Positions 1 through 9,385 of a stretch of DNA of 64,000 nt are shown here, one piece after another. The DNA lies in assembly GCF_016862775.1 (NCBI RefSeq), contig NZ_BONP01000006.1, forward strand, positions 124,001 to 188,000. The letters run 5' to 3'. A program made the position numbers and the translations under genes. The first letter of the stretch is position 1. Each line of letters opens with the position of its first letter. This DNA is from Cellulomonas phragmiteti. GTDB lineage: Bacteria > Actinomycetota > Actinomycetes > Actinomycetales > Cellulomonadaceae. The notes under the pieces are model-generated. The model saw nothing but the letters and a program-made list of their open reading frames with translations, made no database searches and was not told the DNA's origin.

Positions 1-405
1 CATCGGGCCCAGGGCGCCGGCGCTCGGCTGCTCGTCCCCGGCGGCGACGAGCCGCTCGAGCGCGCCGGGCGTCCACTCGATGTCCGAGTTCGCCACGACG
101 ATCCAGGGCGTCCGAGCCCCCGCGGCCCCGAAGTTGGCGGCGGCGCCGTAGCCGACGTTGGTGCCGGGCACCACGAGGCGTCCCCCGACCCGGTCGACGA
201 CGGTCCGGGCGACGTCGTGGTCGGTGCCGTTGTCGACGACGACGAGCTCGACCGGCGCGCTCGACGCTGTGGCCAGGGTCGTCGTGAAGCGGTCGAGCTC
301 GTCGCCCGGGTGGTACACGACGCAGACGACCCGCACGAGCGGGGCAGCCGTGTCACGCGCGGGGGTGCGCACGTCGACCGGCTCGGGGGAGGGGGGCGTG
401 GTCAT
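1..405 (-). CDS. Glycosyltransferase family 2, N-terminal part (cut by window edge)
   Basis: Only the first 135 residues lie in the window; the frame is open through base 1. They form the start of a GT-A fold: a hydrophobic first strand (VRVVCVVY, about residues 25-31), the VVVDNG nucleotide-sugar loop (55-60), NVGYG (83-87) and NSDIEW (106-111), which takes the place of the metal-binding DxD. This pattern is typical of rhamnosyl- or galactofuranosyl-type GT2 enzymes that build cell-wall polysaccharide at the cytoplasmic face; acceptor and sugar cannot be told. The ATG start follows the stop of the upstream minus-strand gene by 25 bp, so the two are probably cotranscribed. Confidence 0.85.
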   Translation of the reverse strand, partial: MTTPPSPEPVDVRTPARDTAAPLVRVVCVVYHPGDELDRFTTTLATASSAPVELVVVDNGTDHDVARTVVDRVGGRLVVPGTNVGYGAAANFGAAGARTPWIVVANSDIEWTPGALERLVAAGDEQPSAGALGPM

Positions 406-430
406 CGACGGTCACCTTAGTGCGCGCACG

Positions 431-952
431 TCAGTGCCCGTCGTCGTAGCCCGGGTCGACCTCCTCCGGGCTACGGCCGAGGAGGTGCGCGACCTGCTCG
501 ACGACGACGTCGCGCACGAGGTCCGCCAGGTCCGCGGGGTCGGACGCGCGCGCCTCCACGGGCCGTCGGTACACGACGACGCGGTGCGGCAGGCCGGCGT
601 CGGCGGGGAAGTAGCGGCCCAGCGGGACACCGCCGTGCTCCCACGGGGCGGGGTTGGACGGGGGGACGTCCTCGACCGCGAACTCCGCACCGTCGATCTG
701 GCGCGCCCACCGCCGCTCCAGGTCCTCGACGGCGTCGAGGACGAGCTCGTCGAAGCGCTCGGCACGGGTCCGGTAGCCGGGCGTGCTCATCGGCAGGACG
801 GGGCCGCGCAGGCCGCGCCCACGACGGTCGCGCCGGCGCACGGGGGCCGCCGCGACGACCGGCGGCGCGACGCCCGTGGAGCGGCGCCGCAGCGCGGGCG
901 TGCGGCCGCCCTCACCGGGTGCGGACGGGCGACGGGGGCCGAGCGGACTCAC
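431..952 (-). CDS. Metallopeptidase-family (zincin_1-like) protein with a degenerate HExxH
   Basis: A 173-residue protein. The basic stretch RRRDRRGRGLRG just before the core, and the core 'RAERFDELVLDAVEDLERRW', resemble the actinobacterial proteins annotated 'metallopeptidase family' that sit beside DUF3499 genes. In zincin_1 proteins the active-site helix reads HExxHHFG. Here the aligned segment is EQVAHLLG near the C terminus, so the first histidine and the catalytic glutamate are gone. Protease activity is therefore unlikely and a structural role is inferred. The GTG start at 952 is chosen because it keeps the arginine-rich conserved segment; an ATG at 789 would remove it. It is divergent from the DUF3499 gene, with a 97-bp spacer. 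Confidence 0.7.
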   Translation of the reverse strand: MSPLGPRRPSAPGEGGRTPALRRRSTGVAPPVVAAAPVRRRDRRGRGLRGPVLPMSTPGYRTRAERFDELVLDAVEDLERRWARQIDGAEFAVEDVPPSNPAPWEHGGVPLGRYFPADAGLPHRVVVYRRPVEARASDPADLADLVRDVVVEQVAHLLGRSPEEVDPGYDDGH

Positions 953-1049
953 CCCGTCACTGTAGCCACGGGCCCCGCCGGCGCGCGCGCGTCCGACACG
1001 CGGCACGTGCGCGTGACGCCCGACGGGCAGTCAGGGGTACCGTCTGCTC

Positions 1050-1439
1050 GTGAGATCCGTCCGGCAGTGCTCGCGCACGGCGTGCCCGCACGCTGCGGTC
1101 GCGACGCTCACCTACGTCTACGCCGACTCGACGGCCGTGCTGGGCCCGCTCGCGCAGCTCGCCGAGCCGCACTCCTACGACCTGTGCGTCGAGCACGCCG
1201 ACCGGCTGACGGCACCGCGCGGGTGGGAGGTCGTGCGGCTGCTGCCCGACCTGCAGGCCGCGGCACCGAGCCACGACGACCTCGTGGCGCTCGCCGAGGC
1301 GGTGCGGGAGGCCGGACGGCGCCGTGCGCCCGAGCCGGCGCCGACGCTGGCGCCCGTGAGCACCCCGGCGGCCGAGACGTCGCGCCGGCGCGGCCACCTG
1401 CGGGTCGTGCCCGGGTCGGCCCAGGGCGAGCAGCCGTGA
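1050..1439 (+). CDS. DUF3499 family protein
   Basis: A 129-residue protein matching the DUF3499 family of actinobacteria: N-terminal 'RQCSRTACPHAAVATLTYVYADSTAVLGPL' type core (quoted only in part: CSRTACPHAAVATLTY), then a second motif YDLCVEHADRLTAPRGW. The paired CxxxxC and CxxH residues look like a small metal site. Function is unknown. The C-terminal third is low-complexity and ends RRRGHLRVV. The stop overlaps the start of the next gene by 4 bp (GTGA), so the two are translationally coupled. The GTG start gives the standard family N terminus. Confidence 0.85.
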   Translation: MRSVRQCSRTACPHAAVATLTYVYADSTAVLGPLAQLAEPHSYDLCVEHADRLTAPRGWEVVRLLPDLQAAAPSHDDLVALAEAVREAGRRRAPEPAPTLAPVSTPAAETSRRRGHLRVVPGSAQGEQP

Positions 1440-1690
1440 GCGCCCCGCGCGACCGGCGGCCCCCGGCGGACGAGCCCCTCGGCTCGATCACCCGGCCCGT
1501 GGTCGACGACTCCGCGACCGCGCCGGCGTGCTACGCGTGCGGCGCACGGGACCTGACCCGGCTGCGCCTCGCGCTGCCGGACGGGCGACCCGCCGTGTTC
1601 GCGTCCTGCCCGGACTGCGAGGCGACCGCGTGGTTCGTCGTCGACGGCGACGGCACCGCCCTCGGCCCCGACGGTGCCCCGCGCCGCTGA
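1436..1690 (+). CDS. Small zinc-ribbon protein, unknown function
   Basis: An 84-residue protein with two CxxC knuckles (CYACG at about 34-38, CPDC at about 63-66) separated by about 28 residues, a layout expected of a single zinc ribbon. Nothing beyond the ribbon is recognisable. It starts with a GTG overlapping the DUF3499 stop and precedes a Trm112-type gene by 54 bp. In many actinobacteria the phosphomannomutase gene manB occupies the slot after DUF3499; here only this small gene is found. The coding call rests on the overlapping start, the correct frame and the cysteine pattern. Confidence 0.6.
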   Translation: MSAPRDRRPPADEPLGSITRPVVDDSATAPACYACGARDLTRLRLALPDGRPAVFASCPDCEATAWFVVDGDGTALGPDGAPRR

Positions 1691-1744
1691 CGCACCCCGG
1701 CCGGCCCCTCGCGGCCGCAGGACCACCCCGACCCTGGAGATCGC

Positions 1745-1954
1745 ATGACGTCGACCGACCGCCCCGCGACCGACCTCGAGCCGTGGGCGCGCGCCCTGCT
1801 GCGGTGCCCCGTCTCGGGCGCCGAGCTCGTCGACGGCGTGGCCGCGGACGGGTCGCCCGTCCTCGTCTCGACCGATCCGGAGCGTCCGCTGCAGTACCCG
1901 GTCGTCGACGGCATCCCGGTGCTGCTCGTGGACGAGGCGCGCCCGGCCTCCTGA
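1745..1954 (+). CDS. Trm112 family protein
   Basis: A 69-residue protein of the Trm112/YcaR family. The core is LLRCPVSGAELV followed by LQYPVVDGIPVLL, the family signature ending in the 'YP(I/V)xDGIPxL' motif. Family members are small scaffolds that activate methyltransferases; the actinobacterial copies have no assigned partner. Only one cysteine is left of the zinc knuckle, which is usual for bacterial members. The ATG at 1745 follows a purine-rich GGAGAT at spacing of a few bases. The preceding zinc-ribbon gene runs in the same direction. Confidence 0.85.
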   Translation: MTSTDRPATDLEPWARALLRCPVSGAELVDGVAADGSPVLVSTDPERPLQYPVVDGIPVLLVDEARPAS

Positions 1955-1979
1955 GCGGGTGACGGGCCGCCGCGCGCGG

Positions 1980-2828
1980 TCAGACGTCCGGGTCGGGCAC
2001 GCCGTGCGGCAGCCGTCGCAGCAGCACGGCCTCGACCTGCTCGCGGCGGACGCGCTCCAGCTCGACGACCGTCTCGCGGCGACCTCGCTCGGCCAGCACC
2101 GCGGACAGGAACGCCTCCGGGTGGGTGCCGGCCGGTGGGGGCGGGCTCACGTACGGGCGCAGGTCGGCGGCGAGACGGGTGCCGAGCTCCGCCCGCGAGC
2201 CGGGGTGCAGGAGCGCGGCCCGCCCGAGGAACTGCCGGACCGCGAGCGCGAGCCCGTCCGGCAGCCGTGCCACGTCGGCGTGCGCCGCCCAGCCGGCCAG
2301 CTGCGGCGGCATGACGGCCGAGGTGCGGACCGGCGCGGCGGCGCGCACCCGCGAGCCGTACGTGCCCGCCAGGACGTCACCGACGCGCTTGCCCCGGGGG
2401 TGGGCGATCGAGCAGATCACCGCGACGGACCCGAGCGAGAGCCACAGCTCGCCGACCCCGGTCAGGGCCCGCACGAAGGCCTGGCGGAAGGTGATCGCGC
2501 CGCCGTCGTCCCGGACGATCCGCACGCCCGCCGCCAGCTTGCCGAGCGACCGGCCGCGCGTGAGGGTCTCGACCGTCGTCGGCAGCACGACCGTGATCGT
2601 GACGAGCGTCACGATCGCCAGGATGCGGCTCGTGTACTCGTCGAGGCGGATCGCCAGGTTGTCGGCGACGACCAGGGCCACCACGCCGAGGACGAGCAGC
2701 ACGAGCACGTCGAGGATCGCGGCCAGGAGCCGCGAGGCCACCGACGCCGGCCGGGTGTCCAGTACGACGCCCTCGCCGATCACGACGCCGTCCTGCAGCT
2801 GCGTGGGACGTGGGGTCGCGGCGGTCAC
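1980..2828 (-). CDS. RDD family membrane protein
   Basis: A 282-residue protein with an N-terminal RDD domain: the segment SVASRLLAAILDVLVLL (about 29-45) begins the first membrane helix, a second helix follows at about 70-90 (LAIVTLVTITVVLPTT), and the conserved GRSLGKLAAGVRIV loop at about 95-108 leads to a third. The roughly 110-residue C-terminal tail is cytoplasmic and charged. RDD proteins are often linked to transport or envelope processes, but a biochemical role for this one is unknown. GTG start. It is divergent from the SpoIIM-type gene, a pairing that recurs in actinobacteria. Confidence 0.88.
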   Translation of the reverse strand: MTAATPRPTQLQDGVVIGEGVVLDTRPASVASRLLAAILDVLVLLVLGVVALVVADNLAIRLDEYTSRILAIVTLVTITVVLPTTVETLTRGRSLGKLAAGVRIVRDDGGAITFRQAFVRALTGVGELWLSLGSVAVICSIAHPRGKRVGDVLAGTYGSRVRAAAPVRTSAVMPPQLAGWAAHADVARLPDGLALAVRQFLGRAALLHPGSRAELGTRLAADLRPYVSPPPPAGTHPEAFLSAVLAERGRRETVVELERVRREQVEAVLLRRLPHGVPDPDV

Positions 2829-2903
2829 CCGCGCAGACTATCCGGCGTCGCACGGACACGGTCGGACGTCGGCGCAGGGCGCGGACGGTGGCAGGCTGGG
2901 GGC

Positions 2904-3893
2904 GTGGACCTCGATGCCTACACCCGCGCGCGGACCCCGACGTGGCAGCGTCTCGACGAGCTCGCACGTCGCCGCGACCTCACCGGCGCCGAGGCCGACG
3001 AGCTCGTCGCGCTGTACCAGGCGACCGCCACCGACCTGTCGGCGGTGCGGTCGGCGGCACCCGACCCCGAGACCGTGGCGCGGTTGTCGCAGGTGCTGGT
3101 CCGTGCGCGCAGCCGGCTGTCCGGGACGCACGCCCCGTCGTGGTCCGAGGTCACGTCCTTCGTCGTGCTGCGCCTGCCCGCGGCGCTCTACCGGATCCGC
3201 TGGTGGACGGTCGCGGTCATGGCGGCGTTCCTGGCGGTCGGCGTCGCGACGGGCGTGCTCGTGGCGACGTCCCCGGAGGCGCTCGCGCTCATGGGGACGC
3301 CCAGCGAGCAGCAGCAGTACGTCGAGCACGCCTTCGAGGAGTACTACGCCCCCGGCGCCGGGTTCGCCGCGATGGTCTGGACCAACAACGCGTGGATCGC
3401 GGCGATGTGCGTAGGGACGGGCATCACGGGGTTCCTGCCGGTCTACGTGCTGTTCACCAACGCGGTGGGCGTCGGCGCCGCCGGCGGTCTCATGGCGTCG
3501 CACGGCCGGCTGGACGTGTTCCTCCAGCTCATCGCCCCGCACGGGCTGCTGGAGCTCACCGCGATCTTCGTGGCGGGAGCCGCGGGGCTCCGGGTGTTCT
3601 GGACGTGGGTCGACCCCGGGGGCCGGACCCGCGGACGCGCCCTCGCGCAGGAGGGACGCGCGCTCTTCACGGTCGCGATCGGCCTGGTCGGGGTGCTCGC
3701 CGTCTCCGGCCTCGTGGAGGGCTTCGTCACCGGGTCCGCGCTGCCGTGGCCCGTCAAGGTCGCCGTGGGCGTCGTCGTCCTCGCTGCGTTCTGGGTGTAC
3801 GTGCTGGTACTGGGCCGGCGGGCCGTGGCCGCGGGCCACACCGGCGACCTCGACGCCGACCGCGCGGGGTACACGGTGGCGACCGCCGGGTGA
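2904..3893 (+). CDS. Stage II sporulation protein M-type (SpoIIM) membrane protein
   Basis: A 329-residue integral membrane protein of the SpoIIM/DUF95 family. A soluble N-terminal part (1-95) rich in YQATATDLS and VLVRARSRL leads into the membrane domain, which starts RIRWWTVAVMAAFLAVG and has about five helices, with the conserved NNAWIAAMCVGTGITGF and APHGLLELTAIF segments. This is the actinobacterial form found next to RDD and MoxR clusters in non-sporulating bacteria, so a sporulation role should not be inferred. The GTG start at 2904 gives MDLDAYTRART, the usual family N terminus; longer in-frame extensions run into the divergent gene. Confidence 0.9.
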   Translation: MDLDAYTRARTPTWQRLDELARRRDLTGAEADELVALYQATATDLSAVRSAAPDPETVARLSQVLVRARSRLSGTHAPSWSEVTSFVVLRLPAALYRIRWWTVAVMAAFLAVGVATGVLVATSPEALALMGTPSEQQQYVEHAFEEYYAPGAGFAAMVWTNNAWIAAMCVGTGITGFLPVYVLFTNAVGVGAAGGLMASHGRLDVFLQLIAPHGLLELTAIFVAGAAGLRVFWTWVDPGGRTRGRALAQEGRALFTVAIGLVGVLAVSGLVEGFVTGSALPWPVKVAVGVVVLAAFWVYVLVLGRRAVAAGHTGDLDADRAGYTVATAG

Positions 3894-3912
3894 GGACGCC
3901 GCCGGTCCGCGG

Positions 3913-5082
3913 TCAGTCCGCGAGCCGGACCACGTGCGCGTCCGCGTCGTCGGCGACGAACCGCACCGCCGGCTCCGCCGCGGCGAGCACGTCGCGCCGC
4001 TGCGCCGCCGACAGGGGCTCGAGCGGTGTCAGGGTCAGCGTCGCCGTGCCGCGGCGGCCGGCCCGGCCGGTTCCCGTGCGTGCGCGGTCGACCGCCCACG
4101 TGGCGCGCACGCGCCCGTCGACGAGGACGACGGCGGGCAGCCGGCCGTTGCGCGTCTGCAGGCGGCGGCGGTGCTCGTCGTCGATGACGCGGGTGCGCTG
4201 GGCGTGGGCCAGCCAGAGGTTGTCGAAGTCCGGCAGGAGGCGCACCGGCGCGGGCACCTCGGGGTCGGGGCGCGGCGCGTCCGGCAGGTCGAGCAGCACC
4301 CGCGGGCGGCCACCGGGGCGGACCGGCGCCGCTGGCACCTCGACGAGCCGGTCGCGGAGCCCGGCGACGACGTCGCGCAGGCCGGTCAGACCCGACCAGG
4401 CCTGCACGTCCGCCACGCTCGCCGGACCGAACGCGCCGAGGTAGCGCAGCACGAGGCGCTCGAGGGCCCGCCGCCGGTCGTCGTCGCACGGGAGAACCTC
4501 GTCCTCGCGGACCGCACCTGGGACCCAGGCGTCGAGCAGCGTCCACGCTGTGGCGGCCGGCCGTCGCCACAGACCGCGCGGGGTCACCTGGACCAGGGGC
4601 AGCAGCGCACGTGCGAACGCCGACAGGTCCTGCGGGTGCGCCGCCGGCCACTCCTGGGCGAGCAGCGCCCCGAGGTCGGTCGTCAGGCGGGGCCCCGCGC
4701 GCAGGTGCGCCGCCGCCAGGCTCGTGAGGCGGTCGACGTCCACGGCCGCCAGGGACGCCCGCCGCCGCTCGTTGGCGGCCGGCTCGCGGGCGAGGACCGG
4801 TCGGGTCAGGGCCGCGAGCACCGGGGCGTCGCGCGCCGTCACCAGGTGCACGGTCGAACGCATCACCGCGATCCGCACGACGGTGCGGTCCGTCAGCGCC
4901 GCGTCGAGGTCACCCGTCGTGAAGCCGGCGACCCGGCTCCACAGCCCCAGGAACGGCGACCACGGGTGCTGCGCCTGCAGCCCGACGAGGTGCTCGAGCA
5001 CGGTCGGCACGTCGTCGCGGGTGCGTGCGAGCAGGTGCTGGCGCGCCAGCAGGGCACGGTTGAGGGCGCGGTCGTCCAGCAC
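3913..5082 (-). CDS. Winged-helix DNA-binding protein, HTH_42/AlkX-type
   Basis: A 389-residue member of the HTH_42 superfamily (PF06224), which includes the DNA glycosylases YcaQ and AlkZ and the uncharacterised AlkX group. The N-terminal motif is LVGLQAQHPWSPF; its Q-A-Q occupies the catalytic QxQ position of AlkZ-like enzymes. A later LLPDFDNLWLAHAQR segment is the family's conserved D-loop. This supports base-excision activity on bulky alkylated DNA, but substrate is unproven and many AlkX-group proteins are untested. GTG start at 5082. A second, distinct family member lies at 17124-18407. Confidence 0.82.
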   Translation of the reverse strand: MLDDRALNRALLARQHLLARTRDDVPTVLEHLVGLQAQHPWSPFLGLWSRVAGFTTGDLDAALTDRTVVRIAVMRSTVHLVTARDAPVLAALTRPVLAREPAANERRRASLAAVDVDRLTSLAAAHLRAGPRLTTDLGALLAQEWPAAHPQDLSAFARALLPLVQVTPRGLWRRPAATAWTLLDAWVPGAVREDEVLPCDDDRRRALERLVLRYLGAFGPASVADVQAWSGLTGLRDVVAGLRDRLVEVPAAPVRPGGRPRVLLDLPDAPRPDPEVPAPVRLLPDFDNLWLAHAQRTRVIDDEHRRRLQTRNGRLPAVVLVDGRVRATWAVDRARTGTGRAGRRGTATLTLTPLEPLSAAQRRDVLAAAEPAVRFVADDADAHVVRLAD

Positions 5083-5126
5083 GTCCCGACCGTAGACCCC
5101 GGCACCGACACCACGGGCCCGCGCCC

Positions 5127-6443
5127 CTACAGGCGTCCGGCGGCCTTCAGCGCGAGGTACGTGTCGGCGAGCCGTGGCGCGAGCTCGTCGGGGGTGGCCT
5201 CGACCACCTCGACCCCCCGCTGCCGCAGCCGCATGCCGACCGCGGCCCGCTCGAGCGACGTGCGCTCCGCGGCGGCGGCGTCGAACACCTCGTCGACGGT
5301 CCGCCGCGACGCGCGCAGCTGCTCCAGCTCGGGGTCGGCGACCGACGCCAGGACGACCTGGTGGCGCCGCGTCAGCCCACCGACGACGTCGAGCAGGCCC
5401 TGCTCCACGGACGCGGGGTCCAGCGACGTCAGCAGGACCACGAGCGCCCGCCGGCTCAGGCGCGAGCGCACCTGCCCCACGAGCCCCGGCCAGTCCGTCT
5501 CCACGAGGGCGGGCTGGACGCCGGCCAGGGCCTCCGCCAGCGCCGGGAGCACGCGGGAGGAGTGGGAGTCGGCGGCGCGGGCGCGCACGCGACGGTCGTA
5601 GGCGAGCAGCTCGACGCGGTCGCCCGCGTGCGCGGCGAGCACCCCGAGGAGCAGCGCCGCCTCGACCGACGCCTCGAGCCGCGTCCCGTCGAGCACGCGC
5701 GCCGCGCTCGTGCGGGAGGTGTCGACCACGAGCATGACGTGGCGGTCCCGCTCGGGGCGCCACGTGCGCACGACGACCTCGCGCCGGCGGGCGGTCGCGC
5801 GCCAGTCGATCGACCGGACGTCGTCACCGTCGACGTACTCGCGCAGCGAGTCGAACTCGGTGCCGGCGCCCCGCACCTGGACCGCGGCGCGTCCGTCGAG
5901 CTCACGCAGGCGCGCGAGGCGCGACGGCAGGTGCCGGCGGGAGGCGAACTCGGGCAGGACCCGCAGCCGCCCCGGCACGTCGAGCGACGCCTGCCGCCCG
6001 GCGACCCCCAGCGGGCCGAGCGTGCGGACCGTCACGCGGTCCGCCACGGCGTCACCCCGCCGGGTCGGCACCAGCCGCGTGGTGACGCGCCGCAGCTCGC
6101 CGGGGGGCACGTCGACCCGGTGGCGCGGCGTGCGGACGCCCGCGGGGTCGTCCCCGCCCGGCAGCGTCGACGGCGGCCACGCGTCGCGGACCACCGCGCG
6201 CGCCGTGCGGCGTCCCGCGTTGCGCAGCGTGAGCACGGCGTCGACCGTGCCGGACAGGCGCACCGAGGTCGGCAGGCGCCGTGCGACGGCCAGCTCGCGC
6301 GGCGAGGCCGCCAGTGCGACGTCGACGCCGCACAGGACCACCACGACGAGCGCCCACACCAGCACGGTCAGGGGAGCGGGCAGCAGGGCCACCGGCACGA
6401 GGCCGGCGAGCGCGACCAGCACCGCGCGGGACGTCAGCGCCAC
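5127..6443 (-). CDS. DUF58 domain-containing protein
   Basis: A 438-residue protein. Two adjacent N-terminal membrane helices (about 4-45) precede a beta-rich region and then the DUF58 core with the signature REYVDGDDVRSIDWRATAR (about 235-253) and a von Willebrand A-like fold containing VMLVVDTSRTSA, a MIDAS-like D-x-S. DUF58 proteins partner with MoxR AAA ATPases in assembly or metal-insertion functions. The start is 4 bp downstream of the moxR stop, so it is the next gene of that operon. GTG at 6443 is preferred over upstream in-frame codons because those overlap moxR. Confidence 0.88.
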   Translation of the reverse strand: MALTSRAVLVALAGLVPVALLPAPLTVLVWALVVVVLCGVDVALAASPRELAVARRLPTSVRLSGTVDAVLTLRNAGRRTARAVVRDAWPPSTLPGGDDPAGVRTPRHRVDVPPGELRRVTTRLVPTRRGDAVADRVTVRTLGPLGVAGRQASLDVPGRLRVLPEFASRRHLPSRLARLRELDGRAAVQVRGAGTEFDSLREYVDGDDVRSIDWRATARRREVVVRTWRPERDRHVMLVVDTSRTSAARVLDGTRLEASVEAALLLGVLAAHAGDRVELLAYDRRVRARAADSHSSRVLPALAEALAGVQPALVETDWPGLVGQVRSRLSRRALVVLLTSLDPASVEQGLLDVVGGLTRRHQVVLASVADPELEQLRASRRTVDEVFDAAAAERTSLERAAVGMRLRQRGVEVVEATPDELAPRLADTYLALKAAGRL

Positions 6444-6447
6444 GGGC

Positions 6448-7547
<1,100 letters not shown>

Positions 7548-7551
<4 letters not shown>

Positions 7552-8735
7552 GGTCGGTGTACCTCGCTCTCCAGGTGGTGCAGGTCGTCGGCGAGCCGCA
7601 GCAGGCCCGCGTCGTCAATGGGGGGCGGCCCGTAGAGCAGCGACTCGACGTCGACCGCCCGTCGCCCGGTCGCCCGGGCCAGCGCGTCGACGAGCGACGG
7701 CGCGTCGGCGGACCGCGGCAGGCCCAGCCGGTGCGCGACCCGTGCGGCCGTGCCGGCGCGCAGCGCGGCCGCGGCGTGCCCGTGGGCGCGTGCCCGCCGG
7801 TACAGGCGCCCGCGCCCGCGGGTCGCCTCCGCGGAGCGCACGACCACCGGCAGGGGCTCGGCGACGACCGGTCCGAGCCGGCGGCCGCGCCACACGACGG
7901 TGACCAGCAGCACCAGCACCAGCCAGGCTGCGACCGGGCGCACCCACGGCACGAGGTCCGGCAGCGACGTGCCGGACCCGGGCTCGCCGACGACGCCCAT
8001 GTCGTCGAGGCTCGGCACGTACCACACGAGGTGGTCGTGCCGGCCGAGCGCCCGCAGCGCGAGCGCCGCGTGGCCGTCCTCGTCGACCGCGTCGTTCGTC
8101 AGCGGGTGCAGGTCGGACAGCGCGGTGATCCGCCGGCCGTCCCGCTCCAGCACCAGGTACGCCCCGCCCCCGCCGCCGGCGGGGAAGCACGTGGTGGCGG
8201 CGCCGCTGAGGTCCTCGTACCCGCCGGCCGCGGTGAGGGTGCCGGCCGCGACGGCGTCGGGGTCGTCGCAGGACGCCTCGCGCCGCGTGCGCGGCACGGC
8301 CTCACCGCTCGTCGCGACGTCCGGCGCGAGGCGGGACAGGGCCCATCCCGCGTCGACCAGCACGAGGTCGTCGTCGAGCGCGGCGAGCGCGTCGACCTGC
8401 TCCTCGACGAGCCACTGGTCGCCGACGACGAGCACGGTGCCGTCGCCCCGGGCGGCCGCGAGCGCGGCGGCCGTCGTCGTCACGTGGTCGACGGTGACGC
8501 CCTGGCGCTCCAGGACGCGTGCGACGGCGCGGGCGCCCGAGGCCCCGGGGTTGTCCGGGGCCCCCGGCGTGCTGCTGACCGGCGGCGCGGGCAGCGTCAG
8601 GACCAGACCGCCCACCAGCACGACACCCAGCACGACGAGCCACGGACGGCCACGCCGCCACCGGTCGGCCGCCCGGGAGCGCCCGGTCGACCCGTCACCG
8701 AGGACCTCGCCGACGGTTGCGGTCGTGGCGCTCAC
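7548..8735 (-). CDS. DUF4350 domain-containing membrane protein
   Basis: A 395-residue protein with a membrane anchor at about 32-50 (WLVVLGVVLVGGLVLTLP), an extracytoplasmic DUF4350 domain with the family's 'NPGASGARAVARVLERQGV' opening (part: GASGARAVARVLERQG) and a second helix near 275-292. The cytoplasmic tail is arginine-rich. Its fold resembles glutamine-amidotransferase-like/GldG-type domains. The protein is a standard member of the actinobacterial MoxR cluster; no activity is assigned. It overlaps DUF4129 upstream and moxR downstream by 4 bp each, so expression is tightly coupled. Confidence 0.87.
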
Positions 8736-9355
8736 GCGGGGACCGCCGTGGGGCGCGCGGCGCGCACGGCCTCGTCGAGGGCACGCAGGGCCGCGTCGTC
8801 CTCGGAGGTGGCCGACCGCTCGCCGTAGACGACGTCGTCGAACAGGTCGCCCCCGCGTGCCAGCTGGTCGGCGTGCGCGGGCAGGGCGGCGCCGGCGACC
8901 CGGGCCGCCTCGTGCGCGGTGCGACCCGGTCGCTCGTCGAGCAGCCCACGGTCCTCCAGGTCGCGGACCACGGCCCGGTACCGCTCGGCGACGGCCAGGG
9001 ACCACGTGCCGGCGCGTGCCGCCGCGTCGGCGGCGTCGCGCAGCTGGGCGGCGGTGCGGCGGTCGTCCGCGTGCAGCACCCCGGAGCGTCGCCGGCGCGC
9101 GGTGGCGCGGACGGGCCCGGCCACGCGCAGCGCGACGACGACGACCAGCACGACCACGGCGACCACCACCAGCAGCGCGGCGCCGTGGGACATGCCGATC
9201 CCCGGCATGGTCTCGAGCTGCTCGACCACCCACGCCAGCGCACGCTGCAGCAGGGACTCCTGGCGGTGGTAGACGGGGTCGAGCAGCTCCTCCTGCAGCC
9301 ACCGGCGCGCCTGCGCGGGGTCGGGCTCCAGGGGCACCCGGGCGAGGCCGATCAC
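8732..9355 (-). CDS. DUF4129 domain-containing protein
   Basis: A 207-residue protein with one membrane helix (about 60-80, LLVVVAVVVLVVVVALRVA) and a C-terminal DUF4129 domain carrying WSLAVAERYRAVVRDLEDRGLL and the PGRTAHEAARVAG motif that is diagnostic of the family. The short N-terminal segment reads DPAQARRWLQEELLDPVYH, typical for the actinobacterial version, which lacks the transglutaminase domain found elsewhere. It is the first tightly coupled gene of the DUF4129-DUF4350-MoxR-DUF58 set. GTG start; 30 bp from the preceding gene. Confidence 0.87.
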   Translation of the reverse strand: MIGLARVPLEPDPAQARRWLQEELLDPVYHRQESLLQRALAWVVEQLETMPGIGMSHGAALLVVVAVVVLVVVVALRVAGPVRATARRRRSGVLHADDRRTAAQLRDAADAAARAGTWSLAVAERYRAVVRDLEDRGLLDERPGRTAHEAARVAGAALPAHADQLARGGDLFDDVVYGERSATSEDDAALRALDEAVRAARPTAVPA

Positions 9356-9385
9356 GTCACCACCGCCCGGCGCCCTGCGGGCAGG

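Noticed and set aside
158-1690. Long forward frame spanning the first 1.7 kb
   Set aside because: It reads through several real genes on both strands; only its 3' part (from 1436) has a coding pattern and cysteine motif. The rest is arginine-rich antisense reading typical of GC-rich DNA.
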